The translations under genes and the position numbers were made by a program. The notes under the pieces are model-generated. The model did no database searches. It saw only the letters and a list, made by a program, of their open reading frames with translations, and had not been told where the DNA came from. A DNA stretch of 64,000 bases from Paracoccus sp. M683. Its GTDB lineage: Bacteria; Pseudomonadota; Alphaproteobacteria; Rhodobacterales; Rhodobacteraceae. Of the stretch, positions 1-9,163 are shown in pieces; positions within the stretch are counted from its first letter, which is position 1, and each line of letters starts with the position of its first letter. The stretch is from NCBI RefSeq assembly GCF_007096355.1, contig NZ_VKDF01000005.1, forward strand, positions 331,778 to 395,777, given 5' to 3'.

Positions 1-63
1 CCGCATGTTGCGTGGCTGACGCAGCGCAAGGCCGCTTGGCTTTTCGGGTCTGTGGGCCTATGA
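1..63 (+). CDS. possible C-terminal tail of an upstream gene (partial)
   Basis: Frame 1 is open from the window edge to a TGA at 61-63 and encodes about 20 residues. It ends 27 bases before the next start codon, which is how a co-directional upstream gene would end. The fragment is too short to assign to any family. It could equally be noncoding leader of the next gene. Confidence 0.3.
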   Translation, partial: PHVAWLTQRKAAWLFGSVGL

Positions 64-90
64 CGCCCGCAGCAATTCCCGGAGATCGCG

Positions 91-879
91 ATGCCAAGCG
101 CCAATATGAACGTGATGATCAAGGCTGCCCGAAAGGCCGGCCGCGCCCTTGTGAAGGATTTTCGCGAGGTCGAGAATTTGCAGGTCAGCGTCAAGGGTGC
201 GGGCGATTTCGTCACCCGTGCCGACCGCGAGGCGGAACGGATCATCAAGGAAGAACTGCGCGGCGCGCGGCCGAATTATGGCTGGCTGGGCGAGGAAACC
301 GGCGAAGAGGCCGGCGAGGATCCGACCCGGCGCTGGATCGTCGATCCGCTGGACGGGACGACCAATTTCCTGCACGGCCTGCCGCATTGGGCCATCAGCA
401 TTGCGCTGGAACACAAGGGCGAGATCGTGGCCGCCGTCATCTTCGACCCGGCCAAGGACGAGTTGTTCACCGCTGAAAAAGGTGGCGGGGCCTTCATGAA
501 CGATCAGCGGCTGCGGGTCTCGGGCCGCAGCCGGATGATCGAGTCGATCTTTGCCACCGGCATCCCCTTTGGCAGCCGCAATACCTTGCCGGCCACGCTG
601 AAGGATCTGGCTCGGCTGATGCCGGTCACGTCCGGGGTGCGCCGCTGGGGGGCTGCCTCGCTGGATCTGGCCTATGTCGCAGCGGGCCGTTTCGACGGAT
701 TCTGGGAACGCGAGCTGAGCGCCTGGGATATTGCCGCGGGAATCCTGATGGTGCGCGAGGCGGGCGGTTTCGCCGAGGGGCTGCGCGACGGCGACGATAT
801 GCTGGCATCCGGGCGGATCGTTGCGGCCAGCGCGGCGATCTTTGAGCCGTTTGCAAAGGTTGTGCGCACCCGCGACTGA
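91..879 (+). CDS. suhB: inositol monophosphatase family protein (SuhB/IMPase-like)
   Basis: Magnesium-dependent phosphatase of the inositol monophosphatase superfamily, 262 residues, the usual length. Metal-site motifs are intact: GEE at 67-69, the WIVDPLDGTTNF block at 82-93 with Asp85 and Asp88, and WD at 212-213 near the C terminus. The ATG at 91 follows a GGAGA Shine-Dalgarno at 79-83. In alphaproteobacteria this family is annotated SuhB, which hydrolyses inositol-1-phosphate and in enterobacteria also acts in rRNA antitermination; which role applies here cannot be told from sequence. No operon partner is visible inside the window. It is followed by a 170-base gap holding a hairpin-type intergenic element. 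Confidence 0.88.
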   Translation: MPSANMNVMIKAARKAGRALVKDFREVENLQVSVKGAGDFVTRADREAERIIKEELRGARPNYGWLGEETGEEAGEDPTRRWIVDPLDGTTNFLHGLPHWAISIALEHKGEIVAAVIFDPAKDELFTAEKGGGAFMNDQRLRVSGRSRMIESIFATGIPFGSRNTLPATLKDLARLMPVTSGVRRWGAASLDLAYVAAGRFDGFWERELSAWDIAAGILMVREAGGFAEGLRDGDDMLASGRIVAASAAIFEPFAKVVRTRD

Positions 880-922
880 TTACGACCGCAGCCGCCCGCG
901 TTCAGGCGGTGAGCGGTGCAAT

Positions 923-985
923 GGGGGGCGTTGCCCCCCATCCTCTTGCAGAGGATTCCCCCCAGGATATTTGCATCAAAGCGAG
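923..985 (+). repeat. intergenic hairpin element, copy 1
   Basis: Two adjacent hairpins, a G6/C6 stem at 923-939 and ATCCTC/GAGGAT at 940-956, are followed by a C-run and the block GGATATTTGCATCAAAG. Related copies occur at 16111-16175 (minus), 26801-26861, 38425-38475 and in degraded form at 53761-53785. This copy lies downstream of the phosphatase gene in the same orientation. It may act as a transcript end; no T-run follows the stems. Confidence 0.65.
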
Positions 986-1051
986 GCGCGGGTGTCTTGA
1001 CCCGCCTTGGCAAAAGGCGCATCGGGACCTTCACAGACTGCAAGGATTCCC

Positions 1052-2035
1052 ATGGCGGCCGATCATAACCCCAACCCGCTGAACGCCCCCGCGGCCCGTA
1101 TGCCGGCGGTACCGCCGGTGGGTCAGCCGCGCGAGGACCGGACCGGGCTGGGGATCCTGATCATGTGTGCGGTCGCCGTGATCTTTGCGTTTCAGGACGG
1201 GCTGTCGCGCCTGCTGGGAGGGGAATACCCGCCGGTTCTGGTGGTCATGCTGCGATTCTGGTTCTTTGCGCTTTTTGTCGTGGTTCTGGTCGCCCGTCAG
1301 CCGGGCGGGCTGCGCCGGGCGGTGCGGTCGAAACATCCGTGGTTGCAGATATTTCGTGGCGTCCTGCTGGTGGCCGAGGTGGTGGTCATGGTCGAGGCCT
1401 TCGTGCGGCTTGGCCTGGTCGAGACCCATGCAATCTTTACGGCCTCGCCTTTGCTGGTGGCCGCGCTTTCGGGGCCGATTCTGGGCGAAAAGGTCGGCTG
1501 GCGACGTTGGACCGCAATTCTGATCGGGCTTTGCGGCATTCTGATCGTGCTGAAGCCGGGGCAGGCCGTGTTCCAGCCCGCCGCCATCCTGCCGCTGATC
1601 GCGGCGCTGATGTTTGCGATTTATGGTCTGGCGACGCGCTATGTCTCGCGTGACGATCCCTCGATGGTCAGTTTTTTCTGGACCGGGATCTCGGGGGCCG
1701 TGGCGATCACCGTTGTTGGAATCTGGCAATGGGAATGGCTGGCGCCGGTCGATTGGGTCTGGATGCTGGCTTTGTGTCTGACCGCCGTGGCCGGGCACTA
1801 TCTGCTGATCCGCGCCTATGAACTGGCCGAGGCATCGGCCTTGCAGCCCTTTGCCTATACGCAACTGGTCTGGGCCAGCGTGATCGGCGTCATCTTCTTT
1901 GGCGATGTGGTCAAGCCAAATGTGGTGGTTGGTGCGGCCGTTGTCGTTGCCGCCGGCCTGTTCACCTTGTGGCGCGAGCGGCAGAAGGCGGCGCCTCGCC
2001 GGTCGTCGCCGGCGTCACGCCCGCCGGCCAGCTGA
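1052..2035 (+). CDS. EamA/DMT-superfamily transporter
   Basis: Inner-membrane permease of the drug/metabolite transporter superfamily, 327 residues from the ATG at 1052. That start has an AAGGA ribosome site at 1042-1046; an upstream in-frame TTG at 1007 lacks one. About ten hydrophobic segments are visible, starting near residue 30 (GILIMCAVAVIF), arranged as two EamA repeats. A hydrophilic proline-rich head of about 25 residues precedes them. Substrate is unknown; relatives export amino acids or metabolites. The C-terminal coding end overlaps by 74 bases the 3' end of the convergent lytic transglycosylase gene. Confidence 0.85.
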   Translation: MAADHNPNPLNAPAARMPAVPPVGQPREDRTGLGILIMCAVAVIFAFQDGLSRLLGGEYPPVLVVMLRFWFFALFVVVLVARQPGGLRRAVRSKHPWLQIFRGVLLVAEVVVMVEAFVRLGLVETHAIFTASPLLVAALSGPILGEKVGWRRWTAILIGLCGILIVLKPGQAVFQPAAILPLIAALMFAIYGLATRYVSRDDPSMVSFFWTGISGAVAITVVGIWQWEWLAPVDWVWMLALCLTAVAGHYLLIRAYELAEASALQPFAYTQLVWASVIGVIFFGDVVKPNVVVGAAVVVAAGLFTLWRERQKAAPRRSSPASRPPAS

Positions 2036-4163
2036 GGCTGCTTTCGGATTCGGCCTCGGTCTCGGTTGCCAGGCGGGGTAGCGGCATGGCGTTGATGGCG
2101 GCGGCCATTTCAGGGCTCAGCGGCATCTGTGCCAGCCGCAACGGGCGCAGGGGCGGCCGGGCAGACAGGGCCAGCGTCATCCGCAGGGGTGGAGGCGGCA
2201 TCAGCCCGCCACCGCTGAGATCCCAGCTGGGCACGATCGGCGCGGGTTTTCCCATGATGCGGGCGCGATAGATCGGCTGCGCCTCGGCTACGCGCATGAC
2301 ATAGTTGCGGGTCTCGTCAAAGGGGATCAGTTCGACCCAATCCACCGGGTCCGCGCCGCCATGGTCGGCGCCCCGCCGCAGGTCGCCGAAATCGCGCAGC
2401 CAGCGCGCCGGCCGGCCCGGCCCCGCATTATAGCCCGAGGCGACCAGCGCGACCGATGCGCCAAAGCGGTCGCGCAGCCCCGACAGATAGGCCGCGCCGA
2501 GCCGGGCGTTATAGGCGGCATCGCGGGTCATCCGGGCCTGATCGAAGGGCTCGTCGATCTTGCGGGCCATGGCCTTGGCGGTTTCGGGGATCACCTGCAT
2601 CAGCCCAAGCGCGCCGGCATGGCTGGCGACGGTATGGTTGAACTCGCTTTCTTGCCGGGCAATCGACAGCACCAGTTCGGGCGGCAGGCCCAGATCGGTT
2701 TGTTCCAGTCCCGTCAACGGAAAATGCGCGGCGGGATAGATTGCACCGGCATTGGCGGCGCGTTTGGACAGGCGCAGGGCGTGCCAGGGCATCCGCGCCT
2801 CGATCATCAGCCGGGCCATGCGGGCGATGTCGTCGGGCGGGGCGCCGTTATCGGCCTGTTGCAGGAAGAACTGCTGGGCCCGATCGCCGCGCCCGCTGGC
2901 CAGCAGCCACAGGCCGGCATTGAACAGCTCGGCCTGGCGCAGATCGCTGCCGCGCCAGTCGGGCAGCGAGGTCTCGGCCCGGCCCGGAACGGCATATTCG
3001 GGTGGCATGGTCAGCCCCAGCTTTTCAGCCGAAAGCTGGCCGTAATAAACGCCGATGTGCTCGGCCCCGGCGCGATAGGCGGTGGTTGCGGCGCTCTGGT
3101 CGCCAAGGGCCTCATGAGCGCGGCCCTGCCAATAGGCGGCGCGGGCGGTGCTGATGGCGCTGCCGACGACGGTTTCCAGATGCAGGAAATGCGCCAGCGC
3201 CCGGTCCGCCGCACCGCTGCGCAGCGCCGCATAGCCCGCAAGCCATTCAAGATCGGCGTAATGGCGGTTATCCGGCGGCAGAAAGTGGTTCGCGGCCAGC
3301 CGTTCCGCAAGCGGCCAGTCGCCGCCCCGCATGGCCAGCCGGGCATAATCCACCCGCATCTGGGCCCAGGTCACGGGGTCGCGCAGCGCCTTGGCATCGG
3401 TCGATCGCTCTAACATCAGGTCGCGCGCCAGATCATGCAGTTTGGCCCGCACCCGCCAGCCGAAGCGATCCATCGCAAGGCCCGGATCGGCGCGGTCCGC
3501 CGGGGGCAGGGCGTTGATCAGGTCGTCCACACCATCGCGCCGGGCCTGCAAGGCGATGCGGGCGCGGGCCAGCGCCGCCTGTGGCGCCGTCAGCTGGGGC
3601 AGCCGCCTTTCGGCCGCCTGCCATTCGCCCTGGTCCAGCATGGCAAAGGCACGGGCCGCGGCCAATGGCGCAAGTTCGGTGCCATAGGTTGCCAGAAACG
3701 CGGTTTCCTCGGCTGGTTGCAGCGGGGTCCGGGTCCAGAACCGCGCGCGTTCGGCCTGAGCGGCCTGAAGGTCCAGCGTCGTCAGAAAGGCGGTCTCGGC
3801 GGCAAGCGTGTCGGGCAGGCGCTGGCCCAGCCAGTCACGGATCTGCGCCGCCGGCATGTCGGGGCGCAGACGGGCATCGCCACGGCTGATCAGTGTGGCT
3901 TCCGCCGGCCAGCCAGGATGGTCGCGCAGGAAAGTCAGGTAATCGGTGAACTCGCCATGGCCGGCCTGCAGCGCCTGCCAGCCGATCAGTGCCTCGGCCA
4001 TCGGTCCAGACCGGCCCGCCGCTGCCCGCGCAGTGACCCAATCGCCGGTTTCGGCCGCCGACAGCGCCAGCGCCATCGCGCCGGCATCCTCGGCCCGCGA
4101 GGGCAAGGCTGGCAGCATCAGCGCCAGCGCGCCTGCCCGGAATATGTGACCCAGAGACCGCAT
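1962..4163 (-). CDS. slt: soluble lytic murein transglycosylase (Slt-type)
   Basis: Periplasmic enzyme that cleaves the MurNAc-GlcNAc bond of peptidoglycan with 1,6-anhydro product formation. The ATG at 4163 gives a signal peptide (Arg-Ser, then hydrophobic core, ending PSRA) and 733 residues; an ATG at 4172 is also possible. The long alpha-helical N-terminal part is Ala-rich and TPR/superhelix-like. The catalytic SLT domain follows, with RQESEF (catalytic Glu near residue 504), GLMQV, and [10 protein letters not shown]. The C-terminal tail is Pro/Ala-rich. Its 3' end overlaps the convergent EamA gene. It diverges from dapA, with about 110 bases between the starts. Confidence 0.9.
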   Translation of the reverse strand: MRSLGHIFRAGALALMLPALPSRAEDAGAMALALSAAETGDWVTARAAAGRSGPMAEALIGWQALQAGHGEFTDYLTFLRDHPGWPAEATLISRGDARLRPDMPAAQIRDWLGQRLPDTLAAETAFLTTLDLQAAQAERARFWTRTPLQPAEETAFLATYGTELAPLAAARAFAMLDQGEWQAAERRLPQLTAPQAALARARIALQARRDGVDDLINALPPADRADPGLAMDRFGWRVRAKLHDLARDLMLERSTDAKALRDPVTWAQMRVDYARLAMRGGDWPLAERLAANHFLPPDNRHYADLEWLAGYAALRSGAADRALAHFLHLETVVGSAISTARAAYWQGRAHEALGDQSAATTAYRAGAEHIGVYYGQLSAEKLGLTMPPEYAVPGRAETSLPDWRGSDLRQAELFNAGLWLLASGRGDRAQQFFLQQADNGAPPDDIARMARLMIEARMPWHALRLSKRAANAGAIYPAAHFPLTGLEQTDLGLPPELVLSIARQESEFNHTVASHAGALGLMQVIPETAKAMARKIDEPFDQARMTRDAAYNARLGAAYLSGLRDRFGASVALVASGYNAGPGRPARWLRDFGDLRRGADHGGADPVDWVELIPFDETRNYVMRVAEAQPIYRARIMGKPAPIVPSWDLSGGGLMPPPPLRMTLALSARPPLRPLRLAQMPLSPEMAAAINAMPLPRLATETEAESESSLSWPAGVTPATTGEAPPSAARATR

Positions 4164-4273
4164 CCGCACCATCTGTGCTGTGCAATCGCAGCGGGTGCAA
4201 CTCACATCCTTGGCAATTCGTCATCGCGGATATAGTGTCCGCGCGTTCAAATATCACGAAACAGGACCGTGCC

Positions 4274-5149
4274 ATGTTCAAAGGGTCTATTCCCGCCCTC
4301 GTCACGCCGTTCACCCCGGACGGCGAGCTTGATCTGGTGACGCTGAAAAAGCTGGTCGAATGGCATGTCGAACAGGGCAGCCATGGTCTTGCGCCGGTGG
4401 GCACCACAGGCGAAAGCCCGACGCTGAGCCATGACGAACACCGGCTGGTGATCGAGACGGTGATCAGGGCGGTCGACGGCCGCATTCCGGTGATCGCGGG
4501 CGCGGGGTCCAATTCCACGCGTGAGGCGACCGGGCTGGTGCAATTCGCCCAGAAGGCCGGGGCGCAGGGTGCGCTGGTGGTGACGCCCTATTACAACAAG
4601 CCGACGCAGGTAGGGCTGATCGCGCATTACACCGCGCTGCACGATGCCAGCGAATTGCCGATCATCATCTATAATATCCCGCCCCGCTCGGTCATCGACA
4701 TGTCGCCCGAGACGATGGGCGAATTGGCGAAACTGCCTCGGATCGTCGGCGTCAAGGACGCTACCGGCAAGCTGGAGCGCGTCAGCCAGCAGCGGATCAC
4801 CTGCGGCAAGGATTTCATCCAGCTGTCCGGCGAGGACGGCACGGCGCTTGGCTTCAACGCGCAGGGCGGGGTGGGTTGTATCAGCGTCACCGCCAATGTG
4901 GCGCCCAAGCTGTGCGCCGAATTCCAGAATGCTATGGCGGCGGGCGATTATGCCGGGGCGCTGGACTTTCAGGATCGGCTGATGCCGCTGCATATCGCGA
5001 TCTTCATCGAGCCGGGGCTGGTAGGCGTGAAATACGCCATGTCACGGCTTGGCCTGTGCAATGATCGCGTGCGCCTGCCGCTGACGCCCCTCGGGTCCGA
5101 GGCTCGCAAGCAGATCGACGCCGCGCTGGCGCATGCCGGGCTGATCTGA
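4274..5149 (+). CDS. dapA: 4-hydroxy-tetrahydrodipicolinate synthase
   Basis: Condenses pyruvate with aspartate-semialdehyde, the first committed step of the lysine/diaminopimelate pathway in the cytosol. The protein has 291 residues and the catalytic residues fall at the classical positions: Thr44-Thr45 in GTTGE, Tyr107, Tyr133, Arg138 and the Schiff-base Lys161 in GVKDATG. The ATG at 4274 begins the conserved [13 protein letters not shown]; upstream in-frame codons are not conserved-looking. It diverges from slt, so two cell-wall genes share one intergenic region. A long GC hairpin follows the stop. Confidence 0.95.
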   Translation: MFKGSIPALVTPFTPDGELDLVTLKKLVEWHVEQGSHGLAPVGTTGESPTLSHDEHRLVIETVIRAVDGRIPVIAGAGSNSTREATGLVQFAQKAGAQGALVVTPYYNKPTQVGLIAHYTALHDASELPIIIYNIPPRSVIDMSPETMGELAKLPRIVGVKDATGKLERVSQQRITCGKDFIQLSGEDGTALGFNAQGGVGCISVTANVAPKLCAEFQNAMAAGDYAGALDFQDRLMPLHIAIFIEPGLVGVKYAMSRLGLCNDRVRLPLTPLGSEARKQIDAALAHAGLI

Positions 5150-5201
5150 GGCGATGCCGGGCGGCGCTGACCGGCTTGATCCATGCGTTATCTGACCGAT
5201 G

Positions 5202-5238
5202 GCGGTGCGGGCCGGGGCGCGACCCCGGCCCGCACCGC
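5202..5238 (+). terminator. 16-bp perfect GC hairpin downstream of dapA
   Basis: A perfect 16-bp inverted repeat (5202-5217 pairing with 5223-5238) closes a 5-base CGCGA loop, and a small GGCC-ATTC-GGCC hairpin follows at 5239-5250. There is no T-run, so it is not a textbook intrinsic terminator. It may stop or protect the dapA transcript. Confidence 0.5.
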
Positions 5239-5337
5239 GGCCATTCGGCCGGGGCGCGGTTCGGCGGGTCGGCGTTGCCGATTTTCCCCTTTTCAAGCGT
5301 CGTGGTTTTGGCTATCACCCCGGCCACTGCCCCGGAT

Positions 5338-5424
5338 GCGGTCGTGGCGGAATTGGTAGACGCGCAGCGTTGAGGTCGCTGTGGGGTAACTCCCGTGGAA
5401 GTTCGAGTCTTCTCGACCGCACCA
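5338..5424 (+). tRNA. tRNA-Leu (GAG anticodon)
   Basis: The 87-base cloverleaf has acceptor stem GCGGTCG/CGACCGC, discriminator A and encoded CCA at 5422-5424. The anticodon stem CAGCG/CGCTG holds the loop TTGAGGT, giving anticodon GAG for CUC/CUU leucine codons. The long variable arm and the TTCGAGTC T-arm are those of a class II tRNA. The decayed mobile segment begins directly downstream. Confidence 0.96.
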
Positions 5425-5895
5425 TTTTACATTTCAGAGTCGTCGGCTCGAATGTTCCGAATATTTCAGATAGATATGGTGTTCGATGCCCGATTTCGCG
5501 GTTATCGGCAACGGCGTCTGTGAAGGCCAGTCCGAGCGTCAGGCGTCTAGGGTCGGGCGGAGGGATTGTAAAGATATTACAATTATTTACCGGAAATATC
5601 ATCGCGAATTAGAAAATCTCTTTGAAGTGACGTTTTGGCTTGCCTGATCCAGCTTGTCTTTCGGCCAGCAAAAGCCGTGCCGCTTTCCGCGTCGGCAGAT
5701 GTTTCGCGACAGCTTCCCTCGCCGTCAGGCTTTGCGACTTGACCAGCTTGCCGAGCAGCCCGTCGATCTGCTTGTCCGCAGCCTTGATCGACCTGGCGAT
5801 TTAGACAGGTAAAACTAACAGTCCGTGTGGCTTGAGTGTCATCCAACCTGCCGATCCGCGATAGCGAATCATGTAGTGATTTCAGGTGTTGTTGG
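5425..5895. other. AT-richer gene-poor segment, possible mobile remnant
   Basis: About 470 bases without an intact gene and visibly lower in GC than the surrounding chromosome. On the minus strand between about 5610 and 5800 there is an open stretch of about 62 codons (Lys/Gln/Asp-rich helix, then an Arg-rich tail) that faintly resembles the C-terminal coiled region of serine recombinases. The resemblance is weak. Position between a tRNA gene and a broken vgrG suits island debris. Confidence 0.3.
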
Positions 5896-6604
5896 ATGAA
5901 TATGCGGTTTGGCCAAACCGAGAGATTGGGTCGTTTGACGACCAATCTTGGGTCGAATGTTCTGTCTTTGTTGCGCTTCGATGGAACCGATCGTCTGAAT
6001 GACCTGTTCGAGTATCGCGTTGAGGCTTTGGCAACACGTGACGATCTTGATTTCGATTCGCTGATCGGCACCCATGCCACCGTTGAGATCTAAGCTCATG
6101 ACCGGATGCGTCCCTTTGACGGCATCATCACCAGTGCCAGCTGGGCAGGCGTGGGTGAGAACGGCCATCGTTATGACCTGACTTTACGCCCGTGGTTCTG
6201 GCTAACGGGCCTGCGCAGAAACCAGCGGATATTTCACAACAAAACCGTTGTTCAGATTTTGCGGGAACCGTTTCAGCCATATGCGGCGCTTGGCGAACCG
6301 CTGCTGAAAACCATGCTGCTAGAGGACTATCCCGCTCTTGAGTACACAGTGCAATATCGTGAATCGGATCTGGATTTCGCACGTCGTCAGATGGAGCGGC
6401 ACGGCATCAGCTTCCATTTTGTCCACGAAGTCGGCAACCATACCCTGATATTGACTGACGACGCCTTGTCGCACGAAGAAATCGGCGACAGGCCGTTCAA
6501 GCGCTATGACGGTCACCACCATTACGAACAGGAACATTTCTGGGACTGGACACCCGAGCGCAACATCACGACCGGCGCGATCCGATTGACGGACTATAAT
6601 TTCA
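5896..6604 (+). pseudogene. vgrG: type VI secretion tip protein VgrG, N-terminal fragment, disrupted
   Basis: The N-terminal gp27-like portion of a VgrG/TssI spike protein is readable in one frame from an ATG at 5896. It includes LFEYRVEAL, then LRPWFWLTGLRRNQRIF and the DLDFARRQMERHGISFHF block. A TAA at 6091-6093 interrupts the frame just before the expected HDRxRPFDG motif, after which the same frame resumes. The rest of the gene (gp5-like OB fold and needle, several hundred residues in the family) is missing because the IS begins at 6604. No other type VI secretion genes are in the window. The gene is dead as written unless the stop is a sequencing error, and even then it would be truncated. 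Confidence 0.82.
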
Positions 6605-7957
6605 CAGGCTGCTGAAAAAGGCTCGTGCTCGGAACGGCTTCCCGTGGACGGAGCGGCCGTGGGTGTCTTGGTCGTGGGCAAATGGTCCCTTCGGTAGCTC
6701 TCCGCCTCATGCGGCGAGCAGCTTCGGCAGCCTCACCAGATTGCAGGCCGCCATCGTCATCGTGAAGCGGGCGCGCACCCGCTCGATGCCGCGATACATG
6801 GTCTGTACCATACCGCCGACGGTTTTGGCCCAGCCGAAAGGCTCTTCGATTTTCTTCCTGCATCGCTGGGATTTGGCATAGCCGGCATGGCGGGTGGTTC
6901 TGCCGTCGATGGCGGAATGCCGGGACTTCTGCGCGACATGCGGCGTCACCACCATCTGGCGCAGCTCAGCGACGAAATCGGCGCTGTCGTAGCCGCGGTC
7001 GGCTGCCAATGTCAGACGCCGCGTCGAACCGGGTGAGTGGCGGTGGAGCATGTCGATGGCGGCACGGCGCTCGGCGTGACCGTCAGCTTGCGTAAGGTCG
7101 GCCTGGACGATCAGCCCGGAGCGGTTCTCCATCAAGCTATGCCCCATGAAGCACAGCATGGCCCCGGCGCCGGGCGACTTCTTGAACATTCGAGCCTCCA
7201 GATCGGTCACCGATGCGTGGGTGACGTTGGAGCGTCGTTCACCACGGAAGTCTACTTCGGCATTGCGGTTTCGGTGTGTGGGGCGGGTCATCGGTTCGGG
7301 CTCGGCGGTGGGCTGGTTGGAGGGTTCGGCGCGGACGATGCTATCTGACGGATCGCCGGGATCGTCGTGCTGGTCGGGCATCTCATCATCCTTCGGCTGG
7401 AAGCTCTTCATCGAGGCCCAAGCCTTCACCAGCGTCCCATCGACCGAGAAATGGTCATCGGACAGCAGCGGCGCCACCTCGCGATGCGCCAGGATGGCAG
7501 CCATGATCTTGCGCGACATGTCCGTAGTGAGAAGCCGGTCGCGGTTCTTCGTGAACACGGTGGGGACCCAGACGGTATCGTCAATGCCCAGGCCCACGAA
7601 CCAACGGAACAGCAGATTGTAGTCCATCTGCTCCATGAGCTGCCGTTCCGATCGGATCGAATAGAGGATCTGAAGCAGGCTGGCCCTGATCAGCCGTTCC
7701 GGTGCGATGGAGGGACGGCCCTCACCGGCGTAGAGCCGGTCGAACTCGCCATCCAGGGAACGCAGCGCGTCGTTCACGACGGTCCTGATCTTGCGAAGAG
7801 GATGTCGCGCAGGGATGCGCTCCTCGAGATCGACGTAGCTGAATAGCGATCCCGTAACCTTGTCCGATCCACGCATCGCCACCTCCATCAATGCCGTGGC
7901 AGCGATGAATCATGTTCCACGATGGGCGTCGAGGCCGGAGTTTTTCAGCAGCCTGTT
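6604..7957 (-). mobile_element. IS5-type insertion sequence, about 1.35 kb
   Basis: The element is bounded by inverted repeats: ACAGGCTGCTGAAAAA reads inward at 6604 and the same 16 bases read inward on the minus strand from 7957. It carries one transposase gene on the minus strand. No clear direct target repeat is visible: the left flank is ATAATTTC and the right flank TAATAAGC. Left flank is vgrG sequence and right flank is unrelated coding sequence, which suggests that the insertion was followed by an adjacent deletion. Confidence 0.85.
6707..7876 (-). CDS. IS5-family transposase (DUF772 plus DDE domain)
   Basis: Intact transposase of 389 residues from the ATG at 7876, which has a strong GGAGG ribosome site five bases upstream; two ATGs slightly upstream (7891, 7888) lack one. 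The N-terminal DUF772-like region begins GSLFSYVDLEERIPARHPLR. The DDE-type catalytic domain shows a first Asp in HFSVDGTLVKAW, a second in LAADRGYDSADF and the Glu in KKIEEPFGWAK. A hydrophilic spacer rich in Asp, Pro and Ser separates the first motif from the rest. With intact ends and transposase, the element may still be mobile. Confidence 0.9.
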   Translation of the reverse strand: MRGSDKVTGSLFSYVDLEERIPARHPLRKIRTVVNDALRSLDGEFDRLYAGEGRPSIAPERLIRASLLQILYSIRSERQLMEQMDYNLLFRWFVGLGIDDTVWVPTVFTKNRDRLLTTDMSRKIMAAILAHREVAPLLSDDHFSVDGTLVKAWASMKSFQPKDDEMPDQHDDPGDPSDSIVRAEPSNQPTAEPEPMTRPTHRNRNAEVDFRGERRSNVTHASVTDLEARMFKKSPGAGAMLCFMGHSLMENRSGLIVQADLTQADGHAERRAAIDMLHRHSPGSTRRLTLAADRGYDSADFVAELRQMVVTPHVAQKSRHSAIDGRTTRHAGYAKSQRCRKKIEEPFGWAKTVGGMVQTMYRGIERVRARFTMTMAACNLVRLPKLLAA

Positions 7958-8149
7958 AATAAGCGCATCAAGGGCTGCATCGCCGTCCAGTTGTTGTTGA
8001 TTTCGGGGTAGCTGATCGGTGTTGCCGTGGCGGGCCATGCCGCAACGCCATCTATGGCCGGCCCCGCCAATGCGGCGATCAGTTTGATATCGCGATCCGC
8101 GATCAGAACCGTCGCGGTAAATTCACCGGTGGCCAGCGCGGCGGAGCCG
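7958..8149 (-). pseudogene. coding-like remnant continuing the transglycosylase gene, cut by the IS
   Basis: After the TGA of the lytic transglycosylase at 8150, the minus strand stays open in the next frame for about 60 codons up to the IS end, with the GC-rich third positions of a real gene. Removing one C near 8153 would fuse it in frame to the upstream protein (…SALLRDGSAALATG…). The reading ends only inside the IS terminal repeat. The simplest view is a +1 frameshift plus IS truncation of a longer C terminus. It could alternatively be the start-less remnant of a second gene. Confidence 0.45.
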
Positions 8150-8983
8150 TCACGGCAGCAGCGCGCTGGCCCAAAGCGAGGGCTGGCCCTGCACGGCATC
8201 CAGCCCCTCCTGGACACCCAGAAGCGAGCCGCGCGAATCGCCGATCACCGCCAGTGAACCTGCCATGCCCGTCAAAGGTGTCCCGATCGGGGCGCCCAGA
8301 AGGGTCAGCTTTTCGCGCGCCCGGCGGACCCGTTCCTCGGGCAGGGGGGCGGCTACGGCGAACTGGTTATAGGTCTCGGGCGAGGATGTCAGGCCCAAAG
8401 GGCCGCGTTGTCGCAGCAGGGCATGCAATTCATCGAATCGGGCCAGATATTTATTCGCATTGGCCGGGGTCCGGGAATGGAATGCCCCTGCCGCCGCGCG
8501 CCAGTCGCCCGTCTCGTCGTAAAGCTGGCGTACGAATCGGGCGGCATAGCGCGCATTGGTCATCGGATCGAACATGGCCGCCACCGAGGCGAAATTCTCG
8601 CCATGCCAGCGATAGTTGATCTGGAAACAGCCGATATCGACATTCGGCCGGCCCATGGCGATTCGATCCTCGGCAAAGGCCAGCGCGCTGGCGGGGTCGT
8701 CGAACCATGATCCGGCGCCCTCGGCATTCACGCTCCATGCCCAGGGGCGGACGGCACCGTCCAGCCGCCGGCCGGTTTCGGTCAGGGTCAGGGCGCCCAT
8801 GATCTCGGCCGGGATGCCGGCCTCGGCCGCGGCGGTGGCGGCGGCATATTCGCAGATCTCGGCCGCCTGAACCGACTCGGCCGGTGGCAGGGCGGCGGTG
8901 GCGGGCGCCAGGCCAAGGGCCGCCAGCAGCAAAATCAGCAGCGACCGCAATGCCGTCTTTCGGGCTGTTTGCAGCATGTGCAC
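8150..8983 (-). CDS. exported transglycosylase SLT-domain protein, 3' end probably damaged
   Basis: Predicted periplasmic peptidoglycan lyase of 277 residues. An N-terminal signal peptide (hydrophobic run SLLILLLAALGLAPATA) precedes an SLT-like domain: ICEYAAATAAAEAGIP, the ALTLTETGR motif with the probable catalytic Glu, VDIGCFQINYRWHG and GAFHSRTPANANKYLARF. This family in Rhodobacterales is often found with flagellar genes, but none are seen here. The C terminus past about residue 230 is not recognisable, and the next frame looks coding up to the IS, so the stop may be a frameshift product. It diverges from the polyamine-type ABC operon. Confidence 0.75.
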   Translation of the reverse strand: MHMLQTARKTALRSLLILLLAALGLAPATAALPPAESVQAAEICEYAAATAAAEAGIPAEIMGALTLTETGRRLDGAVRPWAWSVNAEGAGSWFDDPASALAFAEDRIAMGRPNVDIGCFQINYRWHGENFASVAAMFDPMTNARYAARFVRQLYDETGDWRAAAGAFHSRTPANANKYLARFDELHALLRQRGPLGLTSSPETYNQFAVAAPLPEERVRRAREKLTLLGAPIGTPLTGMAGSLAVIGDSRGSLLGVQEGLDAVQGQPSLWASALLP

Positions 8984-9163
8984 CTTTCCACGTTTTGCCT
9001 CTGCCCGGAAGCTAGCCGCTTTGCCTTAATATTCGGTAAGCCCGCCTGATCGCGTCGCAAACAGGCGTCAAAAGGCCGGAAAAGCCAGTTGCAATGCGCC
9101 CCCCCCCGCGCATAACCTTTGCTTCGCGCGATTAACCAAAACCAATTTCAGGGAGAGCGCGGA

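Noticed and set aside
12..476. open frame at the start of the window overlapping the phosphatase gene
   Set aside because: Different frame from the IMPase with its complete motif set; Arg/Gly-rich translation with no similarity to known proteins.
6596..7961. direct target duplication around the IS
   Set aside because: The flanks ATAATTTC and TAATAAGC share only short AT-rich strings at different distances from the ends; not enough to claim a duplication.
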